Below are positions 34,785-44,389 of a stretch of 64,000 nt of DNA, one piece after another (within the stretch, counting starts at the first letter, position 1; every line of letters begins with the position of its first letter). This DNA is from JAJXXT01 sp963764465 (lineage in GTDB: Bacteria; Pseudomonadota; Alphaproteobacteria; Acetobacterales; Acetobacteraceae). The notes beneath the pieces are model-generated. The model was not told the DNA's origin, made no database searches, and saw only the letters and a program-made list of their open reading frames with translations. A program made the position numbers and the translations under genes. The DNA is taken from the NCBI GenBank assembly GCA_963764465.1, contig CAVXSO010000007.1, positions 496,001-560,000 on the forward strand, in the 5' to 3' direction.

Positions 34785-37652
34785 CTACCCCACGCGGCCG
34801 ATGCGAGTCTCGAAGATGCGGCGTACCTCGGCTGCCATCGCATCGAGCCGGGCCGCCAGCTCACCCGCGTCGGTGGCGCCGAGTGCCGCGAGCGCAGGGG
34901 CCGGCGGCGTGTCGCCATCGGGCGGGGCGAGGCGCAGCATGCCCATCAGCGTGCGCCAGGTGTGGTCGGCGTGGATCAGCGTGGCGGCCTCCGCGGCATC
35001 CAGCGCACCGGCACCGCGCAACTGGGCAAGCGCCACGCGTGTCGTCGGGTTCGCCGCACCGGGATGGATGAGACTGAGGGCCTGGGCAATGAACTCCACC
35101 TCCATCTGGCCACCCAGCCGGTGCTTGGCGTCCCATTTGCCCGCAGGCGGCAACTCGCGGGCAAGGCGCGTGCGCATCGCGGCGGCATCCGCGCGCACGC
35201 GCGAGGCATCGGGCACGCGCAAGGCATCCGCGACCATGCCCGCCACGCGCGCGCGCAGCTTCGCCGGCCCCGCGACGACGCGGGCGCGTGTCAGAGCCAT
35301 ACGTTCCCAGGTCCACGCCTCGGTCGCGTGATAGCGGGCGAAGCCTTCGGCGGGCACCGCGACCGGGCCCTTGTTCCCCGACGGCCGCAGCCGCATGTCC
35401 ACCGCGTACATCGGCCCAGCCGCATCTGGCGCCGTGACGGCGGCGACAAAGGCGTGTACGGCGCGAATGAACCATTGGCTGGTGGGCAATTCCCTGGCGC
35501 CGCCGCGCGCGATGCTGTGGCCGGATGCCGCGGGATGGTCGTAAATAAACATCAGGTCGAGATCGGAGCCCGCCATCATCTCCAGGCCCCCCGCCTTGCC
35601 GAGCAGCACGACGGCCATGCCGCCGCCCCGGACACGCCCGTGACGAGCAGCAAAGTCCGCCAGCACGTGTGGCAGCAGCGCGCGCAGCGCGGCATCGGCC
35701 GTGGCGCTGCGGGCCTCCCCCGCGGCATCCGCGTCCATCCGCCCCTCCAGGGTGGCGACCGCGGTGAAGAAGTCCTGGGCACGCACCGTCTCGCGCACCG
35801 CGCCAATCGCGGATTCGAGGTCCGCGGCGTCACCAAGCCGCGCGCGCATGCGTGCGAAGACGGCGCGCGGCGGCTCCGGCGCGAGCAGCCCATCCAGCGC
35901 CGCGGGGTGGCGGGCGAGATGTTCCGCCAGCGCGGGCGAAGCGCCAAGCACGCCGGCGATGCGGCGCATCAGCGCCGGGTTGCGCTCGAACAGGGAGAGC
36001 AGCTGCACACCGGCGGGCAGGCGCGCGAGAAACGCGTCGAAGCGCTGCAGCACCGTGTCTGGCGAGCGCTGCTCGGCCAGCGCCTCGAGCAGGGGGGGCA
36101 ACAGCCGTGCCATCAGCCCGCGCGAGCGTTCCGAGCGCAGCGCGCGCGGCCGGCCGGCGAGCCAGCCCGTGGCGAGGGACGCCGCGGCCCCGGGATCGCC
36201 GAAGCCCATCGAGCGCAGCACCTGCATTGTACGCGGCGGCGGTTCCGGCCCGGTGAAATCGAGCGGCGGCGCCTCGTCGCTCGCGTGTCCGAACACGTCG
36301 GCGAAGCGTGCGCGCACGCCGTCGAGCAGCGCAGCCAGGTCGCGAGCGAAGGCCTCTGCGCCCGGCGCACCCATGAACGCCGCGAAGGCCGCGAATTCCG
36401 TGCGCGTGCGCGGCAGGCTGTGCGTCTGATGATCGGCGACCATCTGCAGCCGGTGCTCCACGGCGCGCAGCCGCTGATAGGCGGCCGCGAGGAAGGACGC
36501 CGTGTCATGGCCGACATGGCCGGCGGCGGCGAGCGCCGGCAGCGCCCCGAGCGTGCGCGGCGTGCGCAGCTCCGGCGCGCGGCCACCCCACACGAGCTGC
36601 TGCGTCTGGGCAAGGAACTCGATCTCGCGGATGCCGCCCTCGCCCAGCTTCACGTCGTGGCCGAGCAGGCGCTCGACGGGGTCGGCGCTGTCGGCGAGTG
36701 CCGAGCCCTTGTGCGCGTCGATCCGCCGCTTCATCGCCTCGATATCGGCGATGGCGGCGAAATCCAGATGGCGGCGCCAGACGAAGGGGCGGATCGCCTC
36801 AAGGAAATGCTGGCCGAGTGCCAGATCGCCAGCCACGGGGCGCGCCTTCAGCATTGCTGCGCGCTCCCAGTTCTGGCCCATGCTTTCGTAGTAGGCGAGG
36901 GCCGCGGGCAGCGCGACGACGGGGGGCGTTGCCGCCGGATCCGGGCGCAGGCGCAAGTCGACACGAAACACGTAGCCATCGGCGTCGCGCGCTTCGATCA
37001 GGCTCACAATGTCGCGCGCCATGCGGGCCCAGAATTGCGCCGGCGCCTCGCCTCGATACGTGCCAGCGTCCGGGTCCTGCAGCAGGATCAGGTCGATGTC
37101 GCTCGAGTAGTTGAGCTCGCCGGCACCGAGCTTGCCCATGCCGAGCACGGTGAAGCCGCAACGCGTCGAGGGGTTGGCACGGCGGGGCAGGCGCAGATCC
37201 GCCGCATGGTACAGGAGGTGGTCGACGCTCGCACGCAGCGCCGCCTCCGCGAGTTCGGAGAGGGAAGCGGTGATGCGGGCGAGCGGCCAGACGCCGCCGA
37301 TATCGGCCAGCGCCACGGCAAGTGCCAGCCGCCGCTTGGCGATGCGCAGGGCCCTGGCGAGGTCCGCGCGCGGCGTGGCGGGCGCGCAGGCGCGCACCGC
37401 GCCGAGGGCGGCGACGACCGGCGGCTCCGGCCCATGGCGCGCGAAGCCGAGCACGATCGCCGGCTCGCGCAGCGCAAGGTCCGCGAGATAGGGCGAGCCG
37501 CCGCCGAGGGAGGCCAGCATCGCCCGCCCCGCCGGCCGCGCGGCGAGACGCTTCTCCGCGGCGCCGAGGGCCGCGAAGCGTTCCAGCAAGCGCTCCGCGG
37601 CATCGGGATCGGCGGGGCGGGGCCAGGCGGCGGGAAGGGTGAAACCGGGCAT
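34785..37652 (-). CDS. glnE: Glutamine synthetase adenylyltransferase/deadenylase
   Basis: Controls glutamine synthetase by adding and removing AMP in response to PII. 955 residues with two nucleotidyltransferase modules: GMGKLGAGELNYSSDIDLIL at about residues 171-190 and AGSDLDLMFIYDHPAAS near residue 697. Helical linkers and PII-interaction domains fill the rest. The normal length and both NT motifs suggest an active bifunctional enzyme. ATG at 37652 starts the homology. It is divergent from the AsmA-like gene at 37670, with only 17 bases between. Confidence 0.96.
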   Translation of the reverse strand: MPGFTLPAAWPRPADPDAAERLLERFAALGAAEKRLAARPAGRAMLASLGGGSPYLADLALREPAIVLGFARHGPEPPVVAALGAVRACAPATPRADLARALRIAKRRLALAVALADIGGVWPLARITASLSELAEAALRASVDHLLYHAADLRLPRRANPSTRCGFTVLGMGKLGAGELNYSSDIDLILLQDPDAGTYRGEAPAQFWARMARDIVSLIEARDADGYVFRVDLRLRPDPAATPPVVALPAALAYYESMGQNWERAAMLKARPVAGDLALGQHFLEAIRPFVWRRHLDFAAIADIEAMKRRIDAHKGSALADSADPVERLLGHDVKLGEGGIREIEFLAQTQQLVWGGRAPELRTPRTLGALPALAAAGHVGHDTASFLAAAYQRLRAVEHRLQMVADHQTHSLPRTRTEFAAFAAFMGAPGAEAFARDLAALLDGVRARFADVFGHASDEAPPLDFTGPEPPPRTMQVLRSMGFGDPGAAASLATGWLAGRPRALRSERSRGLMARLLPPLLEALAEQRSPDTVLQRFDAFLARLPAGVQLLSLFERNPALMRRIAGVLGASPALAEHLARHPAALDGLLAPEPPRAVFARMRARLGDAADLESAIGAVRETVRAQDFFTAVATLEGRMDADAAGEARSATADAALRALLPHVLADFAARHGRVRGGGMAVVLLGKAGGLEMMAGSDLDLMFIYDHPAASGHSIARGGARELPTSQWFIRAVHAFVAAVTAPDAAGPMYAVDMRLRPSGNKGPVAVPAEGFARYHATEAWTWERMALTRARVVAGPAKLRARVAGMVADALRVPDASRVRADAAAMRTRLARELPPAGKWDAKHRLGGQMEVEFIAQALSLIHPGAANPTTRVALAQLRGAGALDAAEAATLIHADHTWRTLMGMLRLAPPDGDTPPAPALAALGATDAGELAARLDAMAAEVRRIFETRIGRVG

Positions 37653-37669
37653 CGCGCCGGAGCGTCGCG

Positions 37670-40600
37670 GTGAGGCGGTGGGCAGGTCAAGCCGCGCGGC
37701 ACCTGGCGCGGCACGCCGGGCGGGAGACGGTACGCCTCGGCCGGCATGGCGCGCACCTCCTCTCCGAGATCCTGGCGGCCGTGATGCTGTTGATGGTGCT
37801 CGGCGCCGGCGGCATCGCCTGGCGGCTGTCGCAGGGGCCGTGGGAATTGCCGCTGCTGGCGCGCGTATTGGAACGCGCGACGGGCCCTGACGCCCCGCTC
37901 TCCATTGAACATGCAGCACTGGCCTGGGAGGGCTTCGCGCGCGGCGGCGCATCGCCGCTCGACATCCGCCTCACGGGCATCGAGGTTGCGACGCAGGACG
38001 GATCGCGCCGGCTGGCGGTGCCACAGGCGAGCGTGGCGCTCTCGATGCCAGCACTGCTGACCGGGCAGGTGCGCGTGGCGGTCATGGAAATTGACGCGCC
38101 GTCGCTGACGCTCGAGCGCGACGCGGCTGGCAATGTCCGCATCGCGCGTTTCGGCGAGGCCGGCGAGAACACGCCGCTCGGAGGCTTGCTGGCCTCGCTC
38201 GCCTCCCCGCCCGGCGGCCGCGGCCCGCTCGCCGCACTACGGCGCATCAGCTTGCGCGACGGCAGCTTCACCTTCATCGACCGGCAGTTCGGCGCGACGT
38301 GGAATGCGCGGCACCTGGCGATCGAGCTGCGGCGCGCGGCGAGTGGCGGCGCGAGAGCGACGCTGAACTACGAGCTCGTTGTCGACAGCAAGACGACGCC
38401 GGTGCACGCGACCGCGACGATCCCGAAAGGATTCGGCGAGGCGGCGGCCGGACCATTGACCGCCGCGGCAACCTTCGGCGCCTTCGTGCCCGCCGACCTC
38501 GCGCACCTGTCACCCGCGTTCGCGCCGCTGGCCAATCTGCATGTTCCCGTGGCGGCGTCGGTCACCGTGCGGCTCGACGCCGGGCTCAACGTCGGGGGGC
38601 TCGACGTCATGATCCATGCTGGCAGCGGAACGGTCGACGCGATGGGGCTCGCCGAGCCAGTCGCGGATGCCGAGGTACATGTGACGGGCACCCCTGACCA
38701 CCTCGCGATCGATATCGGGCAGATTCAGCTGGCGCCGCAGAACGCGCCGATGACGACGCTGCGCGGCCATGCCGACCTCACGCGCGAGGCGGACGGATTC
38801 GCACTCGCGGCGACGGCGAGCCTCGACCAGCTGCGCTTCACCGACCTCGCCAAGGTGTGGCCGCCCGGCGTGGGCGGCAGCGGGCTCGAGCCCTGGCTCA
38901 GCAGCAACATCACCGCGGGCGATGCGACCGGCGGGCAGGTGCAGCTTTCCGCGCGCATCGCGGCGGATTTCTCCAACGTGACGCTGACCGCGATCAGCGG
39001 TGGCATCGACGGGCATGATCTCACGCTACACTGGCTCGCGCCGATCCCGCCGGTCGAGCACACCAACGCGCAGCTGCGCTTCGAGGGGCCGGATGTGCTG
39101 CGCATCACCGCCAAGGGCGGGCGGCAGGCCGGCACGAGCCTCGCCGTCTCGCAGGCCAGCGTGGCGATCAGCGGGCTCGAGGAAAAAGACCAGTTCGCGG
39201 ATATCGATGTCGGGCTCTCGGGGCCGCTGGCGGACGTGCTCGGCATCCTCTCGCATCCGCGCCTCAACCTGCTGGCGCGCGCGCATCTCACGCTCAACGG
39301 CGTGCGCGGCGAGATCGCCGGCGCCCTGCATATCCCTGGCCTGCCGCTGAGCGCACATCTCAAGGCCGACGATGTGAAGGTGCAGGCCACGGGCACCGCG
39401 AAGGGTGTCCACGTTGCCGGGCTGGTGGCGGACCGGGACATCGACAACGGCGATTTTTCGTTCAAGGTCAGCAACGATGGACTGGCACTGGACGGCAGCG
39501 CCGCGATCGCGGGAATCCCCGGCACGGTCAAGGCGGCACTCGATTTCCGTGCGGGGCCGGCAAGCCAGGTTACGGAGCGGGCCGATGTGTCGAGCAGCAC
39601 CAATGCCGCGGCACTCACCGCCGCCGGGCTCGACATGCTCGGCGCGGTGGAGGGCGGCGTCGGGGCCCAGGCCACGTGGCAGCGGCGGCGCGACGGCGCC
39701 GGAACGCTCACCTTCAATGCCGATCTCACCAAGGCGACGGTGACGGTACCGCAGCTCCTCTGGCGCAAGCCGGAGGGTATGGCGGCGCGCGCCCAGGGGC
39801 GGCTGGTGCTCGCGGGCGACCGCATCACCGTGATCGACGGCCTGTCACTGCACGGCACCGGGATCGATGTCGGCGGGAAGCTGGATTTCGCGGGCGGTCA
39901 GCCGAGCCGGCTGGTCCTCGATCGGCTGCTGTGGGAGCCGGGGACGGATGCAAGCCTCACGCTCGGTTTTCCCGAAACCCCGCAGCGCCCATGGGACATC
40001 ACGGTGAACGGCAACCGTTTCGACATCTCGGCGCTGCTGGCGCCGTCGAAGAGCGCGCGCCCGGCGAAACCGCCAGCCGACCGCAAGCAACCGAAGCGCG
40101 GCCCCACCTGGTCAGCGACGGTCAACCTCGGGCGGGTGGTCACCGGAGCGGGACTCGGCCTCGACAATGTCGCAGTGCGTGCGCGCGATGACGGGCTCCG
40201 CGTCACGTCGCTGCGCGCCGACGGCAAGACCGGCAAGTCGGCGTTCTCGGCCTCCATCACCCAGGAGAAGGCGGGATACGCGATGCACCTCACCGCCGAC
40301 GACGCCGGTTTGCTGCTGACCGCGAGCCGCACCACGCGCTCGGTGATCGGCGGCAAGCTCGACATCAGCGCGACCGATCCTGGCACCACGCCGCTCGCCA
40401 ACTGGTCAGGCACGCTCACCATGCGCGCCTTCTCCGTGCGCGACCAGCCGGTGCTGGGCAAGCTGCTGCAGGCGATGACGCTTTACGGGGTGCTCGACGC
40501 GCTGACGAGCACGGGGGTTGTCTTCGACACCCTGATCGCACCGTTTCACTATCAGGACGATATCATCACGCTGTCCGAGGCGCGCGCGTTCAGTGCCTCG

Positions 40601-40915
40601 CTCGGCATGACGGCGAAGGGAACGATCGATCTCGGCGCCAACCGCTGCAAGGTGGAGGGCACGGTGGTGCCCGCCTATTTCTTCAACACGCTGCTGGGGC
40701 GGATGCCGCTCATCGGCCGGCTGTTCAGCCCGGAGAAAGGTGGCGGGTTGTTCGCCGCGACCTATGGGATCAGCGGCTCGTGCGACGACCCCTCGGTGGG
40801 CGTCAATCCGCTCGCGGCGCTGACACCCGGGTTCCTGCGCGGCGTGTTCGGCATTTTCGACGAGCCCGCCTCGCCGACGAAGAACGACGGCGCGGAACCG
40901 CCCGGCTCGCGCTGA
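37670..40915 (+). CDS. AsmA-like/YhdP-type large envelope protein
   Basis: 1081-residue protein with a single N-terminal anchor (residues about 30-55: LLSEILAAVMLLMVLGAGGIAW) and a long, beta-rich periplasmic body made of repeated AsmA/DUF3971-like segments. The C-terminal AsmA module is clear: VEGTVVPAYFFNTLLGRMP and LIGRLFSPEKGGGLFAATYG. Proteins of this type bridge the periplasm and are linked to phospholipid transport to the outer membrane. The start is the GTG at 37670 with GGAG upstream. Probably a promoter is squeezed between it and glnE. Confidence 0.88.
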   Translation: MRRWAGQAARHLARHAGRETVRLGRHGAHLLSEILAAVMLLMVLGAGGIAWRLSQGPWELPLLARVLERATGPDAPLSIEHAALAWEGFARGGASPLDIRLTGIEVATQDGSRRLAVPQASVALSMPALLTGQVRVAVMEIDAPSLTLERDAAGNVRIARFGEAGENTPLGGLLASLASPPGGRGPLAALRRISLRDGSFTFIDRQFGATWNARHLAIELRRAASGGARATLNYELVVDSKTTPVHATATIPKGFGEAAAGPLTAAATFGAFVPADLAHLSPAFAPLANLHVPVAASVTVRLDAGLNVGGLDVMIHAGSGTVDAMGLAEPVADAEVHVTGTPDHLAIDIGQIQLAPQNAPMTTLRGHADLTREADGFALAATASLDQLRFTDLAKVWPPGVGGSGLEPWLSSNITAGDATGGQVQLSARIAADFSNVTLTAISGGIDGHDLTLHWLAPIPPVEHTNAQLRFEGPDVLRITAKGGRQAGTSLAVSQASVAISGLEEKDQFADIDVGLSGPLADVLGILSHPRLNLLARAHLTLNGVRGEIAGALHIPGLPLSAHLKADDVKVQATGTAKGVHVAGLVADRDIDNGDFSFKVSNDGLALDGSAAIAGIPGTVKAALDFRAGPASQVTERADVSSSTNAAALTAAGLDMLGAVEGGVGAQATWQRRRDGAGTLTFNADLTKATVTVPQLLWRKPEGMAARAQGRLVLAGDRITVIDGLSLHGTGIDVGGKLDFAGGQPSRLVLDRLLWEPGTDASLTLGFPETPQRPWDITVNGNRFDISALLAPSKSARPAKPPADRKQPKRGPTWSATVNLGRVVTGAGLGLDNVAVRARDDGLRVTSLRADGKTGKSAFSASITQEKAGYAMHLTADDAGLLLTASRTTRSVIGGKLDISATDPGTTPLANWSGTLTMRAFSVRDQPVLGKLLQAMTLYGVLDALTSTGVVFDTLIAPFHYQDDIITLSEARAFSASLGMTAKGTIDLGANRCKVEGTVVPAYFFNTLLGRMPLIGRLFSPEKGGGLFAATYGISGSCDDPSVGVNPLAALTPGFLRGVFGIFDEPASPTKNDGAEPPGSR

Positions 40916-40936
40916 GGTGCCGCCGCGCCGCAGCGG

Positions 40937-41710
40937 CTATGCCCGCTTCATGTCCCACAGCGCGCGATCGGCAAGGCGCGCGGCAAGGGCCGCGGCGATT
41001 GCGGCGATGAGTTGGCGCCCCTGCTCCGCCGTCGCCGCCTCCGGGTGACCGATCACGCCCGAGGGCGAGCGCGAGGCGATGCTGCGCCAGGCATGGACGC
41101 CAGGCGGCGGCAGATCCTCGAGATCCGGCGCGCGGTTGCCGTGTACGAGATGCAGCCGGTCCGTCGCCACCAGTTCCGGCCGCAGCGCCATCGTCATCGC
41201 CGTCTCCGCCTCGCAGGCGTGCAGCAGCGCGGTCTGGCGGGTGAGCAGCGCCGCGATTTCCGTCGCCGCGGCGTACCAGTAGGTGAATTGCAGGAGCGGC
41301 AGGCCGAGCTTCGGCGTGAGGTCGTCCACGATGGTGCGCAGCGCGTTCTCGTTGCCGCCATGCGCGTTGAGGATGGCGATGCGGCGGAAGCCGGCGCGCG
41401 AGGCGGAACGCACGACGCCCTCGATCAGCGCGGCGAAGGCAGCGAACTCCAGCGTGATGGTGCCGCCGAAGCTCATGTGATGCTCGGAGATGCCGGTCCA
41501 GAGCATGGGCAGCACGACGACGGGCTCGCCCTTCGCGCGCAGCGCCTCCGCGGTCGCCATCGCCACCGCCTCGCCCAACAGGGAGTCGACCTCGACCGGC
41601 AGGTGCGGACCGTGCTGCTCGAGCGAGCCGACCGGCAGGATCACGATCGCGTCGCTCGCCGCGCGCTCACGCAACTCGTCCGCGCGCAGGCGGCGCCAGG
41701 CGAGTTCCAT
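40937..41710 (-). CDS. Creatininase family protein
   Basis: 257-residue creatinine-amidohydrolase-fold protein. Metal-binding motifs are GSLEQHGPHLPVEVDSLLGE (Glu, His, Asp), SEHHMSFGGTITL and ILNAHGGNENAL, with HACEAETA completing the site. This fold also includes mycofactocin and ring-opening amide hydrolases, so the substrate is uncertain. The ATG at 41710 overlaps the upstream stop as TGATG; another ATG is three bases before. It is coupled to a DOPA dioxygenase-like gene. Confidence 0.92.
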   Translation of the reverse strand: MELAWRRLRADELRERAASDAIVILPVGSLEQHGPHLPVEVDSLLGEAVAMATAEALRAKGEPVVVLPMLWTGISEHHMSFGGTITLEFAAFAALIEGVVRSASRAGFRRIAILNAHGGNENALRTIVDDLTPKLGLPLLQFTYWYAAATEIAALLTRQTALLHACEAETAMTMALRPELVATDRLHLVHGNRAPDLEDLPPPGVHAWRSIASRSPSGVIGHPEAATAEQGRQLIAAIAAALAARLADRALWDMKRA

Positions 41711-42069
41711 CATTCCGTCTCGGGCAGGCCGCTGGCATCGAGCGGCAGCACCGCGCCCATCCATAGCGCATGCAGCAGATGGTCGTCCTTTGGCCGCCCG
41801 GTCTCGGGGTGCAGCAGGATGGTGAGCCCCTGGCGGTTGAGCGCGAGGAACGGCGCGAGCGTCGGCAAATCCTCCGGCGCGAAGGCGATCTGGTACATCG
41901 ATTGCGGATGCGGACCGACCTTCGCGTCGTGCCAGCGGCCGAGCCTCGCGGCTGGATGGCGCTCCGCGACCCAGGCACGCAATTGTTCCGCGCGCGCGCG
42001 CGTCTCGGGCGTGTAGTAGACATGGGCGTGCCAGGAATGGACGCGGGTGGCTTCCTGAGGTGCGGTCAT
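41710..42069 (-). CDS. DOPA 4,5-dioxygenase family protein
   Basis: 119-residue protein of the aromatic-ring-opening DOPA dioxygenase type. It has SWHAHVYYTPETRARAEQLR with histidines for iron binding, GPHPQSMYQIAFAPED and TILLHPETGRPKDDH, all family features. Bacterial members are poorly characterised; the fungal enzyme splits dihydroxyphenylalanine. It starts at ATG 42069 and ends on the TGA that overlaps the creatininase start. Confidence 0.88.
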   Translation of the reverse strand: MTAPQEATRVHSWHAHVYYTPETRARAEQLRAWVAERHPAARLGRWHDAKVGPHPQSMYQIAFAPEDLPTLAPFLALNRQGLTILLHPETGRPKDDHLLHALWMGAVLPLDASGLPETE

Positions 42070-42111
42070 GCGCGGTTTTCCAAGAAGGGCGAGAACCGAT
42101 ACATCGGGCGC

Positions 42112-42681
42112 ATGTCCGAAGCCACAACCTTCTCGCTCATCGTGCCGGCGCGCGAGCACCTCCGGAGCTACACCGCGGCACTGGAGACTGGCTGGTCGCC
42201 GAACACGATCCGTGACGTGAGCGGCGAACAGCTGGCGGCGATACGCGCCGACGGAGATGCGTTCCTGGAAAGCCTGGTGCCAAAGCCCGGCGACACCATC
42301 ACCGTTAACGGCAAGATCGTGGAACGTCTGCCGGGCTGCGTACGCTGGATGTGGGATGGGGAGTTCGCCGGCTCGATCAATTTCCGCCACGTGCCGGGGA
42401 CGGAGGCACTACCGGCGCATGTGCTCGGCCATATCGGCTACGGCGTGGTGCCGTGGAAGCGCCGCCGAGGCTACGCGCGCCGCGCGCTCCGTTTGATGCT
42501 CGCCGTCGCACGCGATGCGGGCATGAGCCACGTCGAAGTGGACTGCGACTCGGAAAACGCGATTTCGCGCCGTGTTATCGAGGCGAATGGCGGCATCCTG
42601 ATCCGCCGTGTGCCCAATCCGCATCGGGAAGGGCAGACGGAACTGGTGTTCCGCCTGCCCTGCCCCGACGCTTCTACCTGA
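42112..42681 (+). CDS. GNAT family N-acetyltransferase
   Basis: 189 residues; a GNAT acyl-CoA-binding region is visible in HIGYGVVPWKRRRGYARRALRLML (motif A, with R-R-G-Y-A) and SENAISRRVIEANGG (motif B). The N-terminal part (FSLIVPAREHLRSYTAALE) is like the YhhY/COG3981 group. The acceptor is unknown. The ATG at 42112 lies 42 bases after the divergent DOPA dioxygenase-like start. Its last eight bases overlap the MFS small subunit on the other strand. Confidence 0.88.
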   Translation: MSEATTFSLIVPAREHLRSYTAALETGWSPNTIRDVSGEQLAAIRADGDAFLESLVPKPGDTITVNGKIVERLPGCVRWMWDGEFAGSINFRHVPGTEALPAHVLGHIGYGVVPWKRRRGYARRALRLMLAVARDAGMSHVEVDCDSENAISRRVIEANGGILIRRVPNPHREGQTELVFRLPCPDAST

Positions 42682-42772
42682 ACAGGGCCACCGCCGATTC
42701 CAGCGTGTGAATGACACCCCAGGCGAGTGGGATTCCCACCACCGCCCAGTAGACCACCATGCGCGCGCCCAT
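42674..42772 (-). CDS. MFS transporter small subunit (32 residues)
   Basis: 32-residue single-pass membrane peptide, sequence VVYWAVVGIPLAWGVIHTL in the membrane. The core VGIPLAWGV matches the small subunits found next to oxalate/formate-type MFS transporters in proteobacteria. The ATG at 42772 shares one base with the stop of the large MFS gene (TGATG), so it is translated with it. It could stabilise the transporter; that is inferred from family context, not shown here. Confidence 0.88.
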   Translation of the reverse strand: MGARMVVYWAVVGIPLAWGVIHTLESAVALFR

Positions 42773-44133
42773 CAGTTGGCCTCCTGGCCCAGGGCGCCCT
42801 GGTAGTGGTGTTTCTCATGCACCGGCGAGACCAGCAGATTGGCAACCAGGCCGATCACCAGCAGGACGCACATGACATGCAGCGTGGTGGCATAGAGATC
42901 CGCCCCCTTCATGCCGAGCGATGACTCATAGGCGCGGAGCTGGCCGATGAGCAGCGGCCCGAAGACACCCGCCGCCGACCACGCGGTGAGCAGCACGCCA
43001 TGGATCGCGCCGACCTGCATGCCGCCGAAGATGTCCTTGAGGTAGGCGGGAACGGTCGCGAAGCCGCCGCCATACATGCTGATGATGATGCAGACCGCCA
43101 GCACGAACAGCGTCAGCGACCCGGCATCGCCGAGCTTCGGCGCGAACCAGTAGAGCACGATGCCGAGGACGAAGAAGCACGCATAGGTCGCCTTGCGGCC
43201 GATGAAGTCGGAGATGGAGGACCAGAAGAAGCGTCCCGCCATGTTGAACAGGCTCAGCATGCCGACGAAGCCGCCCGCCGCCGCGGGCGAGACGCCCTTG
43301 AAGCTTTCCTGCAGCATCGGGCTCGCCTGCGACAGCACCGCGATCCCGGCGGTCACGTTCATGCAGAGCACGAGCCACAGCAGGTAGAATTGCGGGGTAC
43401 GCACCGCCGCCGCCGCTTCCACGTTTGCTGTCGTGATCAGCTTCCTCGGCACCGCCGGTGCGGTCCAGCCCGCGGGCTTCCAGGCCGGCGCCGGCAGGCG
43501 GACGATCAGCGCGCCGAAGGTCATCATGATGAAGTAGGCGATGCCCATGATGACGAACGTCTCGGCCACACCGGAGGACGTCGCGGACCTGAAATGGGCC
43601 ATCAGGGCAACGGATAGCGGCCCGGCGATGAACGCGCCGCCGCCGAAGCCCATGATGGCGATGCCGGTCGCCATGCCCGGCCGGTCCGGGAACCATTTGA
43701 TCAGCGTCGAAACCGGGCCGATATAGCCGAGGCCGAGCCCGCAGCCACCGATCACGCCGTAGCCGAGATAAATCACCCAGAGCTGGTGCGAGACGACACC
43801 GAGCGCACTGACCAGGAAGCCACCGCCGAAACAGCAGGCGGCAACGAACATCGCCTTGCGCGGGCCCACGCGTTCCACCCAGCGGCCAAACACCGCCGCG
43901 GCCAGGCCGAGCACGAGGATCGAGATCGAGAAGATCCAGAGCACCTCCGGGATCGTCCAATCGCCCGGCGCCTGCTTGGTGCCGCCAATCAGGTGTGTCA
44001 GCGGCAGGTTGAAAGTGGAGAACGCGTAGACGGATCCGATGGAGAGATGCACCGCCAGAGCGGCGGGTGGGATCAGGGACCGGTTGTAGCCCGGCGGCGC
44101 GATGCTATGCGCACGATCGAAAAATCCGCTCAT
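42772..44133 (-). CDS. OxlT-like MFS transporter
   Basis: 453-residue transporter of the oxalate/formate antiporter branch of the major facilitator superfamily. Twelve hydrophobic segments are visible; the branch motifs include AALAVHLSIGSVYAFSTFNLP at the start and MATGIAIMGFGGGAFIAG. The second half has AGRFFWSSISDFIGRKATYA (loop motif) and ISMYGGGFATVPAYLKDIFG. The carried anion is unknown. ATG at 44133 is chosen by homology. A promoter candidate lies at 44209-44237. Its last gene-mate is the 32-residue small subunit. Confidence 0.92.
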   Translation of the reverse strand: MSGFFDRAHSIAPPGYNRSLIPPAALAVHLSIGSVYAFSTFNLPLTHLIGGTKQAPGDWTIPEVLWIFSISILVLGLAAAVFGRWVERVGPRKAMFVAACCFGGGFLVSALGVVSHQLWVIYLGYGVIGGCGLGLGYIGPVSTLIKWFPDRPGMATGIAIMGFGGGAFIAGPLSVALMAHFRSATSSGVAETFVIMGIAYFIMMTFGALIVRLPAPAWKPAGWTAPAVPRKLITTANVEAAAAVRTPQFYLLWLVLCMNVTAGIAVLSQASPMLQESFKGVSPAAAGGFVGMLSLFNMAGRFFWSSISDFIGRKATYACFFVLGIVLYWFAPKLGDAGSLTLFVLAVCIIISMYGGGFATVPAYLKDIFGGMQVGAIHGVLLTAWSAAGVFGPLLIGQLRAYESSLGMKGADLYATTLHVMCVLLVIGLVANLLVSPVHEKHHYQGALGQEAN

Positions 44134-44208
44134 GATTTGGCATTTGCTCCCGTGATTTTTTTGTGCGGCCTTATTTGTGCCCAAACGGCGGCGTGGAGTC
44201 GTAACGTT

Positions 44209-44237
44209 CGCATATCCTCCGATTTCGAATCGCTCAA
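44209..44237 (-). promoter_or_regulatory. Candidate promoter with palindrome for the MFS operon
   Basis: On the minus strand TTGAGC (44237-44232) and TATGCG (44214-44209) are separated by 17 bases, a good housekeeping-type spacing. The palindrome CGATTTCGAATCG (44220-44232) sits in the spacer and touches the -35, so it could be an operator. The 256-base leader (44134-44389) is clearly richer in A/T than the flanking genes. Confidence 0.45.
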
Positions 44238-44337
44238 GGAAAATAGGCGCGATTAACGGAATTCAGGAATCCCAAGAGAGGCGAGGAATCGGATGATCGC
44301 TCGTACCAATCGAAAACCGCCTCCCCAAATTGCCAAT

Positions 44338-44360
44338 CGATCGATTTAGAATTTCGATCG
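44338..44360. repeat. Inverted repeat CGATCGA/TCGATCG
   Basis: Seven-base perfect arms (44338-44344 and 44354-44360) around a nine-base A/T-rich loop, 30 bases after the end of the DsbA-like gene. It could be a regulatory site for the MFS operon or a weak terminator stem for the DsbA-like gene; there is no clear T-run. Confidence 0.4.
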
Positions 44361-44389
44361 TTGACGCCACCCGCGTGGCAGCACAGGCC

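Noticed and set aside
33663..37673. 1336-codon open frame on the plus strand opposite glnE and the carbamoylase
   Set aside because: Arg/Ala/Gly/His-rich shadow of two well-identified minus-strand genes.
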